From Oligoflexales bacterium (lineage in GTDB: Bacteria; Bdellovibrionota_B; Oligoflexia; Oligoflexales; RGVZ01), in contig CANLUT010000001.1 of assembly GCA_947494335.1 (NCBI GenBank), positions 473,649 to 537,648 on the forward strand: a DNA stretch of 64,000 nucleotides. The letters run 5' to 3'. Both the position numbers and the translations under genes were made by a program. This document shows positions 9,023-17,150 of this stretch, piece by piece. Within the stretch, counting starts at the first letter, position 1, and every line of letters begins with the position of its first letter. The notes under the pieces were generated by a model, which ran no database searches, had not been told where the DNA came from, and was given only the letters and a program-made list of their open reading frames with translations.

Positions 9023-10306
9023 GTGGCTGTTATCAACAGAAATACATGGATTGTGGGGCCACTTGCAGCAGCCGTCTTCGTTTTGACGTGGATTTTATGC
9101 ATACAGTTTAAACTGATGATCGATGATCCCGACCAAATGACGGCAGCACTTATCAAGTCCAACGAAAAGGTAATTCGCAACTATGTGCGCGCATGGGGTG
9201 AAACTCCAGCTTCGCTCAATGATATCAGGCTTTATGCCAGACAAACGGGGACGCAATTTGTTAACTACGATGTTTGGGGCGAGCGTCTCGAGTATTTGCG
9301 TTTAGGAAAGGTTAACTATACCCTTCGTAGTTTTGGTGCTGATGGTGTCCAGAACAGGCCGGGCACTCGTCTTGATCCAGGTGTCTTCCACTGGGGTCTT
9401 CTTCTGGAAAAAGGTCTTCGCTATGACGAGGAAAGCGGACCTATGCACGCACGTCCTTCGGTCGTTTTGTTCGCAGGAGCAGATGACTCCCGGGGGCTTT
9501 GGCATGCGAAGCTTTTTGTTGATCCTATCTCTGGATCCCGTCGTCTGCTCGTCCGAAGTCGTCAGAAAAAGAATCTTTATATGTTAGCCCCACATGATGG
9601 TGTTGAGGAGTTTCTCTGGGTTCCTGGGCAACAGAAAATTATCTTCACTGCAAGTCAAAGTGCTCGTTACGCAGATGGACTGTATATCTGGGACTTAGAG
9701 AAAGATGAGGCCAATAATTTATTTATGCTTGATGGTGATATGGCTGAACTTGATCCGGGGAATAAACAAAAGAATTTCTACGTTGCGTTATCAGCGATTC
9801 GAAACGAAAATCCGCCGAGCGTCGCAGTGTTCGTTCAGTCAGCCTCGAGTATTTTGCTAGATCCTCGCGCTTTCTTCCATCCGACGAACCTCCATGTTTT
9901 TAATCTCGGGGATAAAATTGAACATGTATACCCCGATAAAGCAGCAATCCAACAGAAGACGCTTTTCAATATGGAGTTTCTGGGTTTTGCAACAGTCAGC
10001 CCTGGCGGCACTGGTAATACACTTCAGTCTGCCTGGATGCGACTTCCTATGGGAGGCGATTGGGATAAGGCGGTTCTCGCATGGCAGGACTTCGCATCAT
10101 CATATGGCAAGTCGATGCTGGCTCCTTACGCAGTCTGGGGCATTTCAATGATTTATAGCGAGGCATCGAAATCTGCCGGCCGCGGCTCCAAGAATGGTCA
10201 AATATTTGCCTCGTACAGCCTAGAGTTGGGGCGCGCTCTTAGCCAGATGTCTGTGGCCCCGGGATATGCCCGCGCAATAGGCGCTTGGATTGGGGCCAAA
10301 GATTGA
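9023..10306 (+). CDS. Membrane-anchored PD40/TolB-like repeat protein
   Basis: About 427 aa. GTG 9023 is preceded by GAGGATAGAGG, while in-frame GTG 8978 would add 15 residues. One N-terminal transmembrane segment (about residues 8-32) is followed by a periplasmic domain. An SFGADGVQNRPGT stretch resembles type II pseudopilin-like calcium loops, and the following strands carry ADDSRGLWHAKLFVDP and YADGLYIWDLEKDEANNL, typical of WD40/PD40 propellers. The C-terminal part is helical and TPR-like (GDWDKAVLAWQDFASSYG). Function unknown. It lies just upstream of manC, separated by a hairpin. Confidence 0.6.
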   Translation: MAVINRNTWIVGPLAAAVFVLTWILCIQFKLMIDDPDQMTAALIKSNEKVIRNYVRAWGETPASLNDIRLYARQTGTQFVNYDVWGERLEYLRLGKVNYTLRSFGADGVQNRPGTRLDPGVFHWGLLLEKGLRYDEESGPMHARPSVVLFAGADDSRGLWHAKLFVDPISGSRRLLVRSRQKKNLYMLAPHDGVEEFLWVPGQQKIIFTASQSARYADGLYIWDLEKDEANNLFMLDGDMAELDPGNKQKNFYVALSAIRNENPPSVAVFVQSASSILLDPRAFFHPTNLHVFNLGDKIEHVYPDKAAIQQKTLFNMEFLGFATVSPGGTGNTLQSAWMRLPMGGDWDKAVLAWQDFASSYGKSMLAPYAVWGISMIYSEASKSAGRGSKNGQIFASYSLELGRALSQMSVAPGYARAIGAWIGAKD

Positions 10307-10331
10307 AAACACTTGGATTACCGGCGTTCAC

Positions 10332-10358
10332 TGGGTAGACTTTTCTTTCGTCTACCCA
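10332..10358 (+). promoter_or_regulatory. Perfect hairpin upstream of manC
   Basis: TGGGTAGAC / GTCTACCCA (10332-10340 / 10350-10358) forms a 9-bp stem with a pyrimidine loop, ending 18 nt before the manC start. No T-run follows, so it may be a processing or regulatory hairpin rather than an intrinsic terminator. Confidence 0.4.
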
Positions 10359-10376
10359 TCCTGACGTGAGGTCATC

Positions 10377-11474
10377 GTGCAGAAAAATGAGCTACCAAAA
10401 AATGTTTATGCAGTGATTTTAGCCGGTGGAAGCGGTACCAGGTTTTGGCCAAAATCACGTCAGGCATCACCCAAACAATTATGTGCGCTTGGTGGTAGCA
10501 AAGAAACAATGCTTGAGATTACCTTGGCGCGTCTCGATGGGTTCGTCCCGCCGGAGAGGCGACTGATTGTTACGCACAAGGATCAGGCTGAAGCTACCCG
10601 AAAGGTTGTGGGCTCTCGCTGCCCCTTGATCGTTGCCGAACCCGAGGCTCGAAATACGGCTAACGCCTTGGCCTTGGCAGCTCTTGAAATCGGAAAAATG
10701 GGTGGCGGCGCAGATGCTGTAATGATCAGTTTACACGCAGATCATGTCATAGCGAACGTCGAAGCTTTTAAGAACTCGCTGCGGACAGCTGTTGCTGTGG
10801 CTGAGTCTGGCGATTTGTGTTTGATCGGTATTGTACCCAAGTATCCGGAGACAGGTTACGGATACATCGAGCGAGGTACTGCGCGACCGGAGCCAGGTGC
10901 TTACAGAGTCGCTTCATTTCGCGAAAAACCAGAGCGAAAGCTGGCTGAAGAGTTTGTAGCGAGCAAACAGTTTTACTGGAATGCTGGCTTATTTGTGTTT
11001 CCAGTGAGCACCTTGTTGGCTGAGCTTTCTGCGAAGCTGCCGTCCACGGTTTCTGCTCTTGAGGGGGTGGCTGCTGGTTGTAAGAGTCTTGCGCAAGTTA
11101 GTGGGGAGAAACTAGCTGCAGTTTATGGATCCTTGCCGAAGATATCGATAGACCATGCCGTTCTTGAAGTGTCAAAAAGGGTTAGCGTCGTTGAGGCTGA
11201 CATTGGCTGGCAGGACGTTGGGAGTTGGGATGCCTTGTCCCAGTGTTTTTCTGTGGATCAGCTACGAAACTTTACTAGCGGTGATGTTCTGCTCATTGAC
11301 AGTGAGGATTGCACGGTAGATTCAGATGGACCGATGACTGCAGTCCTGGGAATGAAAGATGTCGTCGTGGTTCATGCGAAAGGTGCGATTCTGGTTTGTC
11401 CAAAAAATCGTGCCCAGGATGTGAAAATGATTGTTGATAGACTCAAGGAATCCGGTCGATCCGAGTTGACTTGA
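10377..11474 (+). CDS. manC: Mannose-1-phosphate guanylyltransferase
   Basis: 365-aa nucleotidyltransferase making GDP-mannose from mannose-1-phosphate and GTP, for surface polysaccharides. The nucleotide-binding signature AVILAGGSGTRFWPKSR with SPKQ is at residues 11-32, followed by EPEARNTANA, YGYIERG and FREKPE. GTG 10377 follows GAGGTC. The short form lacks the C-terminal phosphomannose isomerase domain found in bifunctional AlgA-type enzymes. No other sugar gene is nearby, so its pathway partners are elsewhere. Confidence 0.92.
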   Translation: MQKNELPKNVYAVILAGGSGTRFWPKSRQASPKQLCALGGSKETMLEITLARLDGFVPPERRLIVTHKDQAEATRKVVGSRCPLIVAEPEARNTANALALAALEIGKMGGGADAVMISLHADHVIANVEAFKNSLRTAVAVAESGDLCLIGIVPKYPETGYGYIERGTARPEPGAYRVASFREKPERKLAEEFVASKQFYWNAGLFVFPVSTLLAELSAKLPSTVSALEGVAAGCKSLAQVSGEKLAAVYGSLPKISIDHAVLEVSKRVSVVEADIGWQDVGSWDALSQCFSVDQLRNFTSGDVLLIDSEDCTVDSDGPMTAVLGMKDVVVVHAKGAILVCPKNRAQDVKMIVDRLKESGRSELT

Positions 11475-11512
11475 CCTCTGCTGATAAAGTCCCGTTACTA
11501 CAAGCGAGGCTT

Positions 11513-12625
11513 TTACTGAATTTGATAGCCGTAGATATTGCGTAATCCGGTGGACACATACATCTTGTTGCCAACGACAATTGGACTTGTGCTTAGCCGG
11601 CTGCCTAGGTCGTCGCCCCACTGATAAGTACCAGTACCCACATCGAGCGAGGTGATCCGGCCGTTTGCTCCAAACACGTAGATGTTTGTTTCGCTAGCAA
11701 TCATAAATGACGGCGTCGTTCCGGTATGTGCGCGCCAGTTAATACGTCCTGTAGAAGCATCGTACGAAAGGACCTCTCCATTGGTTAGTCCTACATAGTA
11801 GCGCCCTGATCTAAATGTCGATGTTGAAGCAGATGACTGTCGATCCTGCCAGATCACTTGACGCTCTTGTGTGATATCTACAATCGCAATCAGACCGTCA
11901 TAACGTGTCACCAATAACTTTCCGTTGTGTACCGTCATCTCGCCAATGACGTCCTTAAATTTGGCTTCTTGGTAAAATGGATTGTAGCGCCAAAGACGCT
12001 TACCATCTTCTACGCGTAACGCCATCAGCTCACCGGTCGCCAGTCCAATGATCATTCGGCCATCATGGATGACCGGGGCTGGTGGGCGGCGGACGGTTAC
12101 CATATCAGGAAAGCCGGCATCATGAACCCAGAGGCGCTTACCCGAGCTTGCCTCGATCGAGTATGCCACCTGACCAGCCGTGACGATGTAAATGAGCCCG
12201 TTAGAAAGTGTAAGGGGGCGTTCACTGAAGGAGTCCAGCGTGATGTCCCAAAGCTTGTCGCCATTTGTTGGGTTAAATGCCGCCAAACGCCCCGATCGTG
12301 TACTCACAATCAATGCATTTTCCGTGAGAAGAGGCGGAGCTGTGACTTCGCTATCAATACTCTGCCACCACAATGTCTTGCGATTGGTCATGTTGTACGC
12401 GCGAATATTTTTAGAGTCGAAGCTGCCGATGATGATATCACCGCGGATCACAAAACCGCCATTGTCAGAAGCTGCAAGCGGCTTGATCTCGTCAAGTTCT
12501 GGGTTCATGCGCATCACGCCTAGACGAAATGGGCGTTGCTGCTGAGCTTGCGCTGTGGCAGCCGAGCCAAACAAAGCAATCGTCAGAAAGATAACGCAGA
12601 AATGATTTTTCAAGTAACCCGTCAT
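11513..12625 (-). CDS. bamB: PQQ-like beta-propeller, BamB-type
   Basis: 370-aa periplasmic propeller with a signal peptide (LTIALFGSAATAQAQQQ). Successive blades of WD40/PQQ-like type are seen, for example GDKLWDITLDS, GKRLWVHDAG, GKRLWRYNPF and GRINWRAHTG. BamB assists BamA in outer-membrane protein assembly. No lipobox Cys is visible, so unlike the E. coli protein this one may be soluble. The gene upstream in the same direction is a YfgM-like protein, the same pairing as yfgM-bamB in E. coli, which supports the call. Confidence 0.78.
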   Translation of the reverse strand: MTGYLKNHFCVIFLTIALFGSAATAQAQQQRPFRLGVMRMNPELDEIKPLAASDNGGFVIRGDIIIGSFDSKNIRAYNMTNRKTLWWQSIDSEVTAPPLLTENALIVSTRSGRLAAFNPTNGDKLWDITLDSFSERPLTLSNGLIYIVTAGQVAYSIEASSGKRLWVHDAGFPDMVTVRRPPAPVIHDGRMIIGLATGELMALRVEDGKRLWRYNPFYQEAKFKDVIGEMTVHNGKLLVTRYDGLIAIVDITQERQVIWQDRQSSASTSTFRSGRYYVGLTNGEVLSYDASTGRINWRAHTGTTPSFMIASETNIYVFGANGRITSLDVGTGTYQWGDDLGSRLSTSPIVVGNKMYVSTGLRNIYGYQIQ

Positions 12626-12665
12626 AAGCGCCTCTCATCAGGAAGCAAACAAGTAAATTAAGAAA

Positions 12666-13496
12666 TTAGCTTGGCCCCATCATGGCGATCATGCCACGAG
12701 CCTTGGTTGCTTCTGGTGTAGATCCATGTTTTTCAATCAGCTCGTTGAGCACTGTTCGAGCCTCTGGCATGGATTTCTTGAAATATTGCAGACGTCCTTT
12801 TGCGAGTAGAACGGCTGGTTTTGATTCGTCGGTTGCGATTGTTGACAGTGTATCGCACTCTTTGATGCCTGCGTCATACTCGGCTGCATCCTCAAGTATG
12901 CCGATCAGCATGAATCGTGATGTGAGCTGGTAAAACTTGTGGGAGCCGCTCGCCTTTGAAATGGATTCAACGATGGGTCGCGCGTCCGCGGTCTTGTCGT
13001 TTTGTAGCTGACCTGCAGCCCAAGCCAGTCCTGCCATCCAGCCCTCCGGCTTGTCTTTATTACTTTCGTAGAATTTTTTGAAAGCATCCAGGGATTTTGA
13101 GTTGTCAGGTTTCAAGGATGAGATTTTCTTTTCAAGCTCGGTCACCTTGGCAAGTTGATCTGCCGAAAGTTCTGCCTTTTTTCCCTTAGCGTCAGTCTTG
13201 CGATCGGCGCGGATAGCATCGATTTCTTTCTGAATTTCTTCCCGACGCTTGCCTACGTCTGACTGTTCGTCTGTTTGTATCGCTAGAATCTTTGCTAGCT
13301 CTGCACGACGAGCCTCGGTTTTGTGATTGGTCCACGACTGCACAGCGTAGAAAGCCAGCGCTACGACAAAGACTGGAGCAACAAACATGAAAAGGCGGGC
13401 TTTGTTGTTAACCAGTGATTGAATGCCCTTCATCACATGGTCTTGAAAGGAATCCGGCTTTCTAAGTGAATGTTCGACTTGCTTTTGTCCTGTCAT
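12666..13496 (-). CDS. YfgM-like TPR membrane protein
   Basis: 276 aa with a cytoplasmic N terminus and one transmembrane helix (about residues 35-55, RLFMFVAPVFVVALAFYAV). A charged coiled-coil stretch (about 65-130) and a C-terminal TPR-like region with paired helices follow. In E. coli YfgM is an inner-membrane ancillary protein of the SecYEG/periplasmic chaperone network and sits next to bamB, as here (40-bp gap). The C-terminal KSMPEARTVLNELIEKHGSTPEATKA is a typical TPR hairpin. Confidence 0.68.
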   Translation of the reverse strand: MTGQKQVEHSLRKPDSFQDHVMKGIQSLVNNKARLFMFVAPVFVVALAFYAVQSWTNHKTEARRAELAKILAIQTDEQSDVGKRREEIQKEIDAIRADRKTDAKGKKAELSADQLAKVTELEKKISSLKPDNSKSLDAFKKFYESNKDKPEGWMAGLAWAAGQLQNDKTADARPIVESISKASGSHKFYQLTSRFMLIGILEDAAEYDAGIKECDTLSTIATDESKPAVLLAKGRLQYFKKSMPEARTVLNELIEKHGSTPEATKARGMIAMMGPS

Positions 13497-13771
13497 CTTG
13501 AGTCCTCACCCGATCTATTTAAGTCTATTGGTCAAATTTCTGGAGCGTCACCAAAGTTTGGCAAACGACCAAAACCAGCAAAACTAATCCTGATTCCAGT
13601 GATTTGTTGCTTGTCATCCACTATCGATGTTGCCAGTCAAAGGCGGGGATCACAAGCGCTTTTACCTCTTCGGGAAGCTCCAGGAGGTTAATTTTTGTGT
13701 TAAAATCAATAAAATATGGAAACTGATTAATATTAATTCAGCAGGCGAACCGCCGCTTCGTAAGGGGCCCT

Positions 13772-15508
13772 ATGTCGCGTCTTGGTGCATTTTTAGTCCA
13801 GGAAGGAATTTTGTCGGCGGCTGATCGGCAGATGATCAAGCGGGAGAGTGCGGCTTATCATGGCAGTTTCGCAAGATCAGTTCTAGCCATGGGGCTTTTG
13901 GACGAAGATGAGCTTACGGCTTTAATGGCTTCCAAGACAGGATGCCTCCAAGTGGCTAAAGATATCATGCATGATTTGGATCCTGCTGTTGCGACCCTCG
14001 TGCCATTACATGTTTTGGCATGGTTGGAGGTGGTTCCTTTATCTGTTAACGATGGGTTACTGCGTTTGGCGATGGTCGATACAACGGATCAGGACGCTAT
14101 CAATCAAGTGCGATTTTTCACCGGTTTGCGGATCAAGCCGATGATCGCAAAACTAAGTGAAATTCATCGAGCCTTGCAACGGATTGGGGCTCCCATGGAT
14201 ATCGGAGAAAGCGGATTTGAAGGTTTACTGCGCACATTGGGCAGGCCTCCACTTCCAGCGACCAGTAGAAAATCAACGGGAATGTTCAAACAGACCGACA
14301 GCCACATTTCTAATGCACGCGAGATGGTGGCTCCGCCAGCCTCGGCGTCTAGCAGCGTCGCCTCCAGTGTGCCATCTGGTGGATGGCTTGATGATGGTTT
14401 CCAAGAGCTAAATGATGAGTCGGATTTGGTGCAAGCGTCAAATCAAGTCGCCGCTGAGTCTGTGAGCTCTGATTTGGGATCAGATCCTTCTACCTCTGCA
14501 AATATGCAGGAGATAGCAGCCCCTCAAGATTATGAACAGAGCGTGCAAACAGACATGGGTCCAGCGGATGAGCAGGCTATGCCGGCTCAAACTGAACAGG
14601 AAGATGAATTGCTGACTTCCAACGCAGAGCAAACGGCGAATCTTGACGCGACCTTGAATGGTGAATTGAGCGAACGGACGGAAAAAGAAAACCAGATTGA
14701 TGAGCTTGGGGCGCTTGATGTAGCTGCCCAAAATCTCGAGGCATCACAGACTCCAGCTGATTTTGATGCTTCAGGTCAAGACGTGGATTTGTCGTTAGAT
14801 AAATCGGTCAAAGTGCAGCCTGAAGAAACTCTAAATCCAGAGATCCAGTCTGATGAGAGCCTAGAGGCGTCAAAAGATTTTGCTGAGGATTTCGAGTCTG
14901 AAGAAACGGTCAAAGACGCCTTAGGTGATCAGGCCAACTCATTTGAACCGCAGTTTGGTGACCATCAGGATTTACCTGGCGATGTACAACCAGAGATTAG
15001 TGGAATTGAAGTCACTGCTGCGAATGAGCCTGACCTTGATTTGATTGGCTCGGAAGAGGCTATAATTGAGTCATCAAGTCATACTGGAATTGCAGATCTA
15101 AATCGTGTTTTAGTTTCGCTGCAAGTGACAACTGACACGGCGCGGGCTCTCACCAAGGTAGCTGACGTGGCGTGCCGGGTTGGTATTGGGCAAGGGTTGC
15201 TGGCCATTGTTCGCGCCAACAATGAAGTTGTCTGTGTACGATGGGTGAAAGATGGAACGCGATCAGACGTCTATCTTGAGCTGCCAGAGGGTCATGATGA
15301 TGCCTCACTCAGAACAATAGTAGAAGGTCGGGAGCCTGATGCATGGTTTGATCATTCTGATGTGGTCTTGGGGAATGTCACGCATGCCTTGGTGATGCAC
15401 CCTGGGTCTCATACGGCGATTTGCCTGGCTGCATTTGTCGACTCTGCAAACCACGAGGGGCTACGCCAGACATTCGCAGATGTGATCCGGGCCGTTCCTT
15501 TAGAGTAA
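13772..15508 (+). CDS. MshEN (GspE N-terminal) domain protein with acidic linker
   Basis: 578 aa. Residues 1-135 form a GspE/PilB N-terminal (MshEN) domain: RLGAFLVQEGILSAADRQ is followed by a second helical repeat, SVLAMGLLDEDELTALMA. This fold can bind c-di-GMP. There is no ATPase domain. Residues about 190-430 are strongly acidic, Gln/Ser-rich and probably disordered. Residues about 440-578 form a compact alpha/beta domain of unknown type that looks GAF- or roadblock-like (SLQVTTDTARALTKVADVA...). An AAGGGG RBS precedes ATG 13772. The downstream membrane gene follows within 31 nt. Confidence 0.65.
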   Translation: MSRLGAFLVQEGILSAADRQMIKRESAAYHGSFARSVLAMGLLDEDELTALMASKTGCLQVAKDIMHDLDPAVATLVPLHVLAWLEVVPLSVNDGLLRLAMVDTTDQDAINQVRFFTGLRIKPMIAKLSEIHRALQRIGAPMDIGESGFEGLLRTLGRPPLPATSRKSTGMFKQTDSHISNAREMVAPPASASSSVASSVPSGGWLDDGFQELNDESDLVQASNQVAAESVSSDLGSDPSTSANMQEIAAPQDYEQSVQTDMGPADEQAMPAQTEQEDELLTSNAEQTANLDATLNGELSERTEKENQIDELGALDVAAQNLEASQTPADFDASGQDVDLSLDKSVKVQPEETLNPEIQSDESLEASKDFAEDFESEETVKDALGDQANSFEPQFGDHQDLPGDVQPEISGIEVTAANEPDLDLIGSEEAIIESSSHTGIADLNRVLVSLQVTTDTARALTKVADVACRVGIGQGLLAIVRANNEVVCVRWVKDGTRSDVYLELPEGHDDASLRTIVEGREPDAWFDHSDVVLGNVTHALVMHPGSHTAICLAAFVDSANHEGLRQTFADVIRAVPLE

Positions 15509-15538
15509 AGATTGAAACAATACTGTGAGGTCCGAACA

Positions 15539-15970
15539 ATGAATCAAAGTGCTCCGAATCAGCAATCTAAGCCTCTCGTGCTTGGCTACATGCTAACCGC
15601 GGGATTTATCATGTTTCAGCTTGTGCTGCTGTTGCTTTTGAAGTTTGTACTAGCTCCTGAGCAAACTCCTTCGTTCTCTGGTTTTTTGGCTGCAGTCTCA
15701 GGAGACATTCAGTGTAAAATTTTTCTGGGTCTCGGTGTGCTTTTGTTATTAGCGCAACAGTTTGCGAAAGCAAGGCTTCTTGAAGGTGTCAAGGTGAACT
15801 TGTTGCACCTGATTATATTGCTGGCGATGGGGGAGCTTCCAGGATTGATGGGGCTTGTGGTAGTGATATTAAACCCTGAGCATTTGAGTTTTGGTATTCC
15901 CATGATTCTTATGAGCATCATGTCCTTCATGACGCTCAAGCCCATTATCGTGAGTTTGCCTGCTAACTAA
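15539..15970 (+). CDS. Small four-helix membrane protein
   Basis: 143 aa. ATG 15539 follows TGAGG, while the in-frame TTG at 15512 has no RBS. Four transmembrane helices are evident (around residues 15-38, 62-75, 87-108, 115-135). No family is recognised. It is probably co-transcribed with the MshEN protein. It is convergent with parA, 5 bp apart. Confidence 0.6.
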   Translation: MNQSAPNQQSKPLVLGYMLTAGFIMFQLVLLLLLKFVLAPEQTPSFSGFLAAVSGDIQCKIFLGLGVLLLLAQQFAKARLLEGVKVNLLHLIILLAMGELPGLMGLVVVILNPEHLSFGIPMILMSIMSFMTLKPIIVSLPAN

Positions 15971-15975
15971 GTCTA

Positions 15976-16746
15976 CTAGGAAATCTCTTTGGCTAAGGAC
16001 ATGAAACTGGCCGTAAGCTTGTGTTTTGGTTTTGACTTTACCAGCGGCAGGCGATCGTCGTGACTCTCGCGCATGGCAACCGATGTTTGTAAAAATGGTT
16101 CAAACACCTTGATCCCAAGTGCGCGCACTCTTTCAAGTACTGACTTTGATTGCTTTGCATTGGCAATCCATTGATTCACAATCACTCCAGCGATTTGAAG
16201 ATTGGGATTATGATCCTCTCTGACATCATCCACGACCCGTATAACTTCACTGAGCCCCGATACAGCAAAAGCGTCGCAATCAAATGGAATGAGTACTCGA
16301 TCTGCTGCCATTAGGGCGCTCATGCTGTAAAAGTTCATCGCTGGTGGACAGTCGAGAATCACCTGCGAGAACTTTCCAGACTCAGTTAGTTCATTCAAAG
16401 CGTCACGAAGTTTAAAGATTTTGTAACGAGCTTCGAGTTTTGGTTGCATCTCGAATAGGCGACCATCAGCCGGTAAAACGAATAGATCGCTAATGGGCGT
16501 TGACTGCACGAATTCAGATAAAGAAGAGCCAAATAGGTTGATGCCGATGGTTGATTGGAAAAAATCACTGATAGTTTTTCCCTCAGGATGATCCGAATCA
16601 AATCCAAGGTAGTGAGACGCGTTGCCTTGGGCGTCCAAGTCAACCACAAGCGTCCTTTTCCCCTGCTGAGCAAAGCAAGCGGCAATATTGCAGGCAACTG
16701 ACGTCTTGCCGACGCCACCTTTTTGATTGAAAACGGCAAACTTCAT
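15976..16746 (-). CDS. parA: ParA/Soj-family ATPase (orphan)
   Basis: 256-aa deviant Walker ATPase: KGGVGKTSVACNIAACFAQQGK at the N terminus (split here as KGGVGKTS plus the A' helix), VVDLDAQGNAS, and LDCPPAMNF. Proteins of this type segregate chromosomes, plasmids or protein clusters as nucleoid-bound dimers. No parB or parS-like site is adjacent, so a role in positioning something other than the origin is possible. The upstream gap carries long inverted repeats. Confidence 0.85.
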   Translation of the reverse strand: MKFAVFNQKGGVGKTSVACNIAACFAQQGKRTLVVDLDAQGNASHYLGFDSDHPEGKTISDFFQSTIGINLFGSSLSEFVQSTPISDLFVLPADGRLFEMQPKLEARYKIFKLRDALNELTESGKFSQVILDCPPAMNFYSMSALMAADRVLIPFDCDAFAVSGLSEVIRVVDDVREDHNPNLQIAGVIVNQWIANAKQSKSVLERVRALGIKVFEPFLQTSVAMRESHDDRLPLVKSKPKHKLTASFMSLAKEIS

Positions 16747-17150
16747 GAGTCTCTCCGTACGAAAGCTTAAACGATCCGAGGCATTCTATAGTTTAGCATA
16801 TCAAGGATTGTTTACGGAGAATTTATGATGAAGATTTTGATGGGGATTGGAAGAGTTGAGAGAGAGTTGCTCGGCGGTTTAGAGGAGTGAGAGAGAAGAG
16901 TGGCAACAGGAAGAGCAACAGAATGGAATTTGATGAATCTTTATGACTGTTTCAAAAAAAGTGTCATGGTTTGATTCAATGTGAAAACCGCCGAACAACT
17001 CCACCAACCTGTTGGTTGGATGAGCTCTATTGTGCAGGACCCATGCCACAGCCTGGAGGGGGTGCATGGGGGCTGGGTCCTGTTATTTTAGGCAGTTAGA
17101 TCCATTAGCGTAAGCTCAGCTGTCCGTTAACCCGACAAATTGTCTCAGAC
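16747..17150. other. 404-bp gene-free region between parA and the carH-like gene
   Basis: No convincing ORF. The right half holds the structured element at 16864-17089. The left part contains A+T-rich stretches such as TATAGTTTAGCAT near 16785 that could carry the parA promoter or a promoter for the candidate RNA. A purine-rich GGA/GAGAG tract runs from about 16840 to 16925. Confidence 0.5.
16864..17089 (+). ncRNA. Candidate structured RNA ending in terminator-like hairpin
   Basis: The 17-nt arms 16864-16880 and 16985-17001 are inverted copies with one mismatch; the core TCGGCGGTTT pairs with AAACCGCCGA. They enclose about 104 nt. Next come a small hairpin CCAACC-TGTT-GGTTGG (17004-17019 region) and a strong GC stem CAGGACCCA/TGGGTCCTG (17035-17043 / 17074-17082) followed by TTATTTTA. 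The order long closing stem, hairpin, terminator-like hairpin is what an independent sRNA would show on the + strand. It does not match 6S, SRP, tmRNA or RNase P as I know them. Strand is inferred only from the weak T-rich tail. Confidence 0.4.

Noticed and set aside
12065..12523. 152-aa frame opposite bamB
   Set aside because: Antisense to a well-supported propeller gene, with no RBS and composition typical of a shadow frame.
16879..17067. 62-aa reading frame on the minus strand
   Set aside because: No RBS, Cys/His/Ser-rich random composition, and it coincides with the inverted repeats of the candidate RNA.
16864..17089. Known RNA (6S, SRP, tmRNA, RNase P) for the structured region
   Set aside because: None of the diagnostic conserved sequences of these RNAs, such as the RNase P GAGGAAAGTCC core or the SRP GGAAG/CAGCC loop context, is present.
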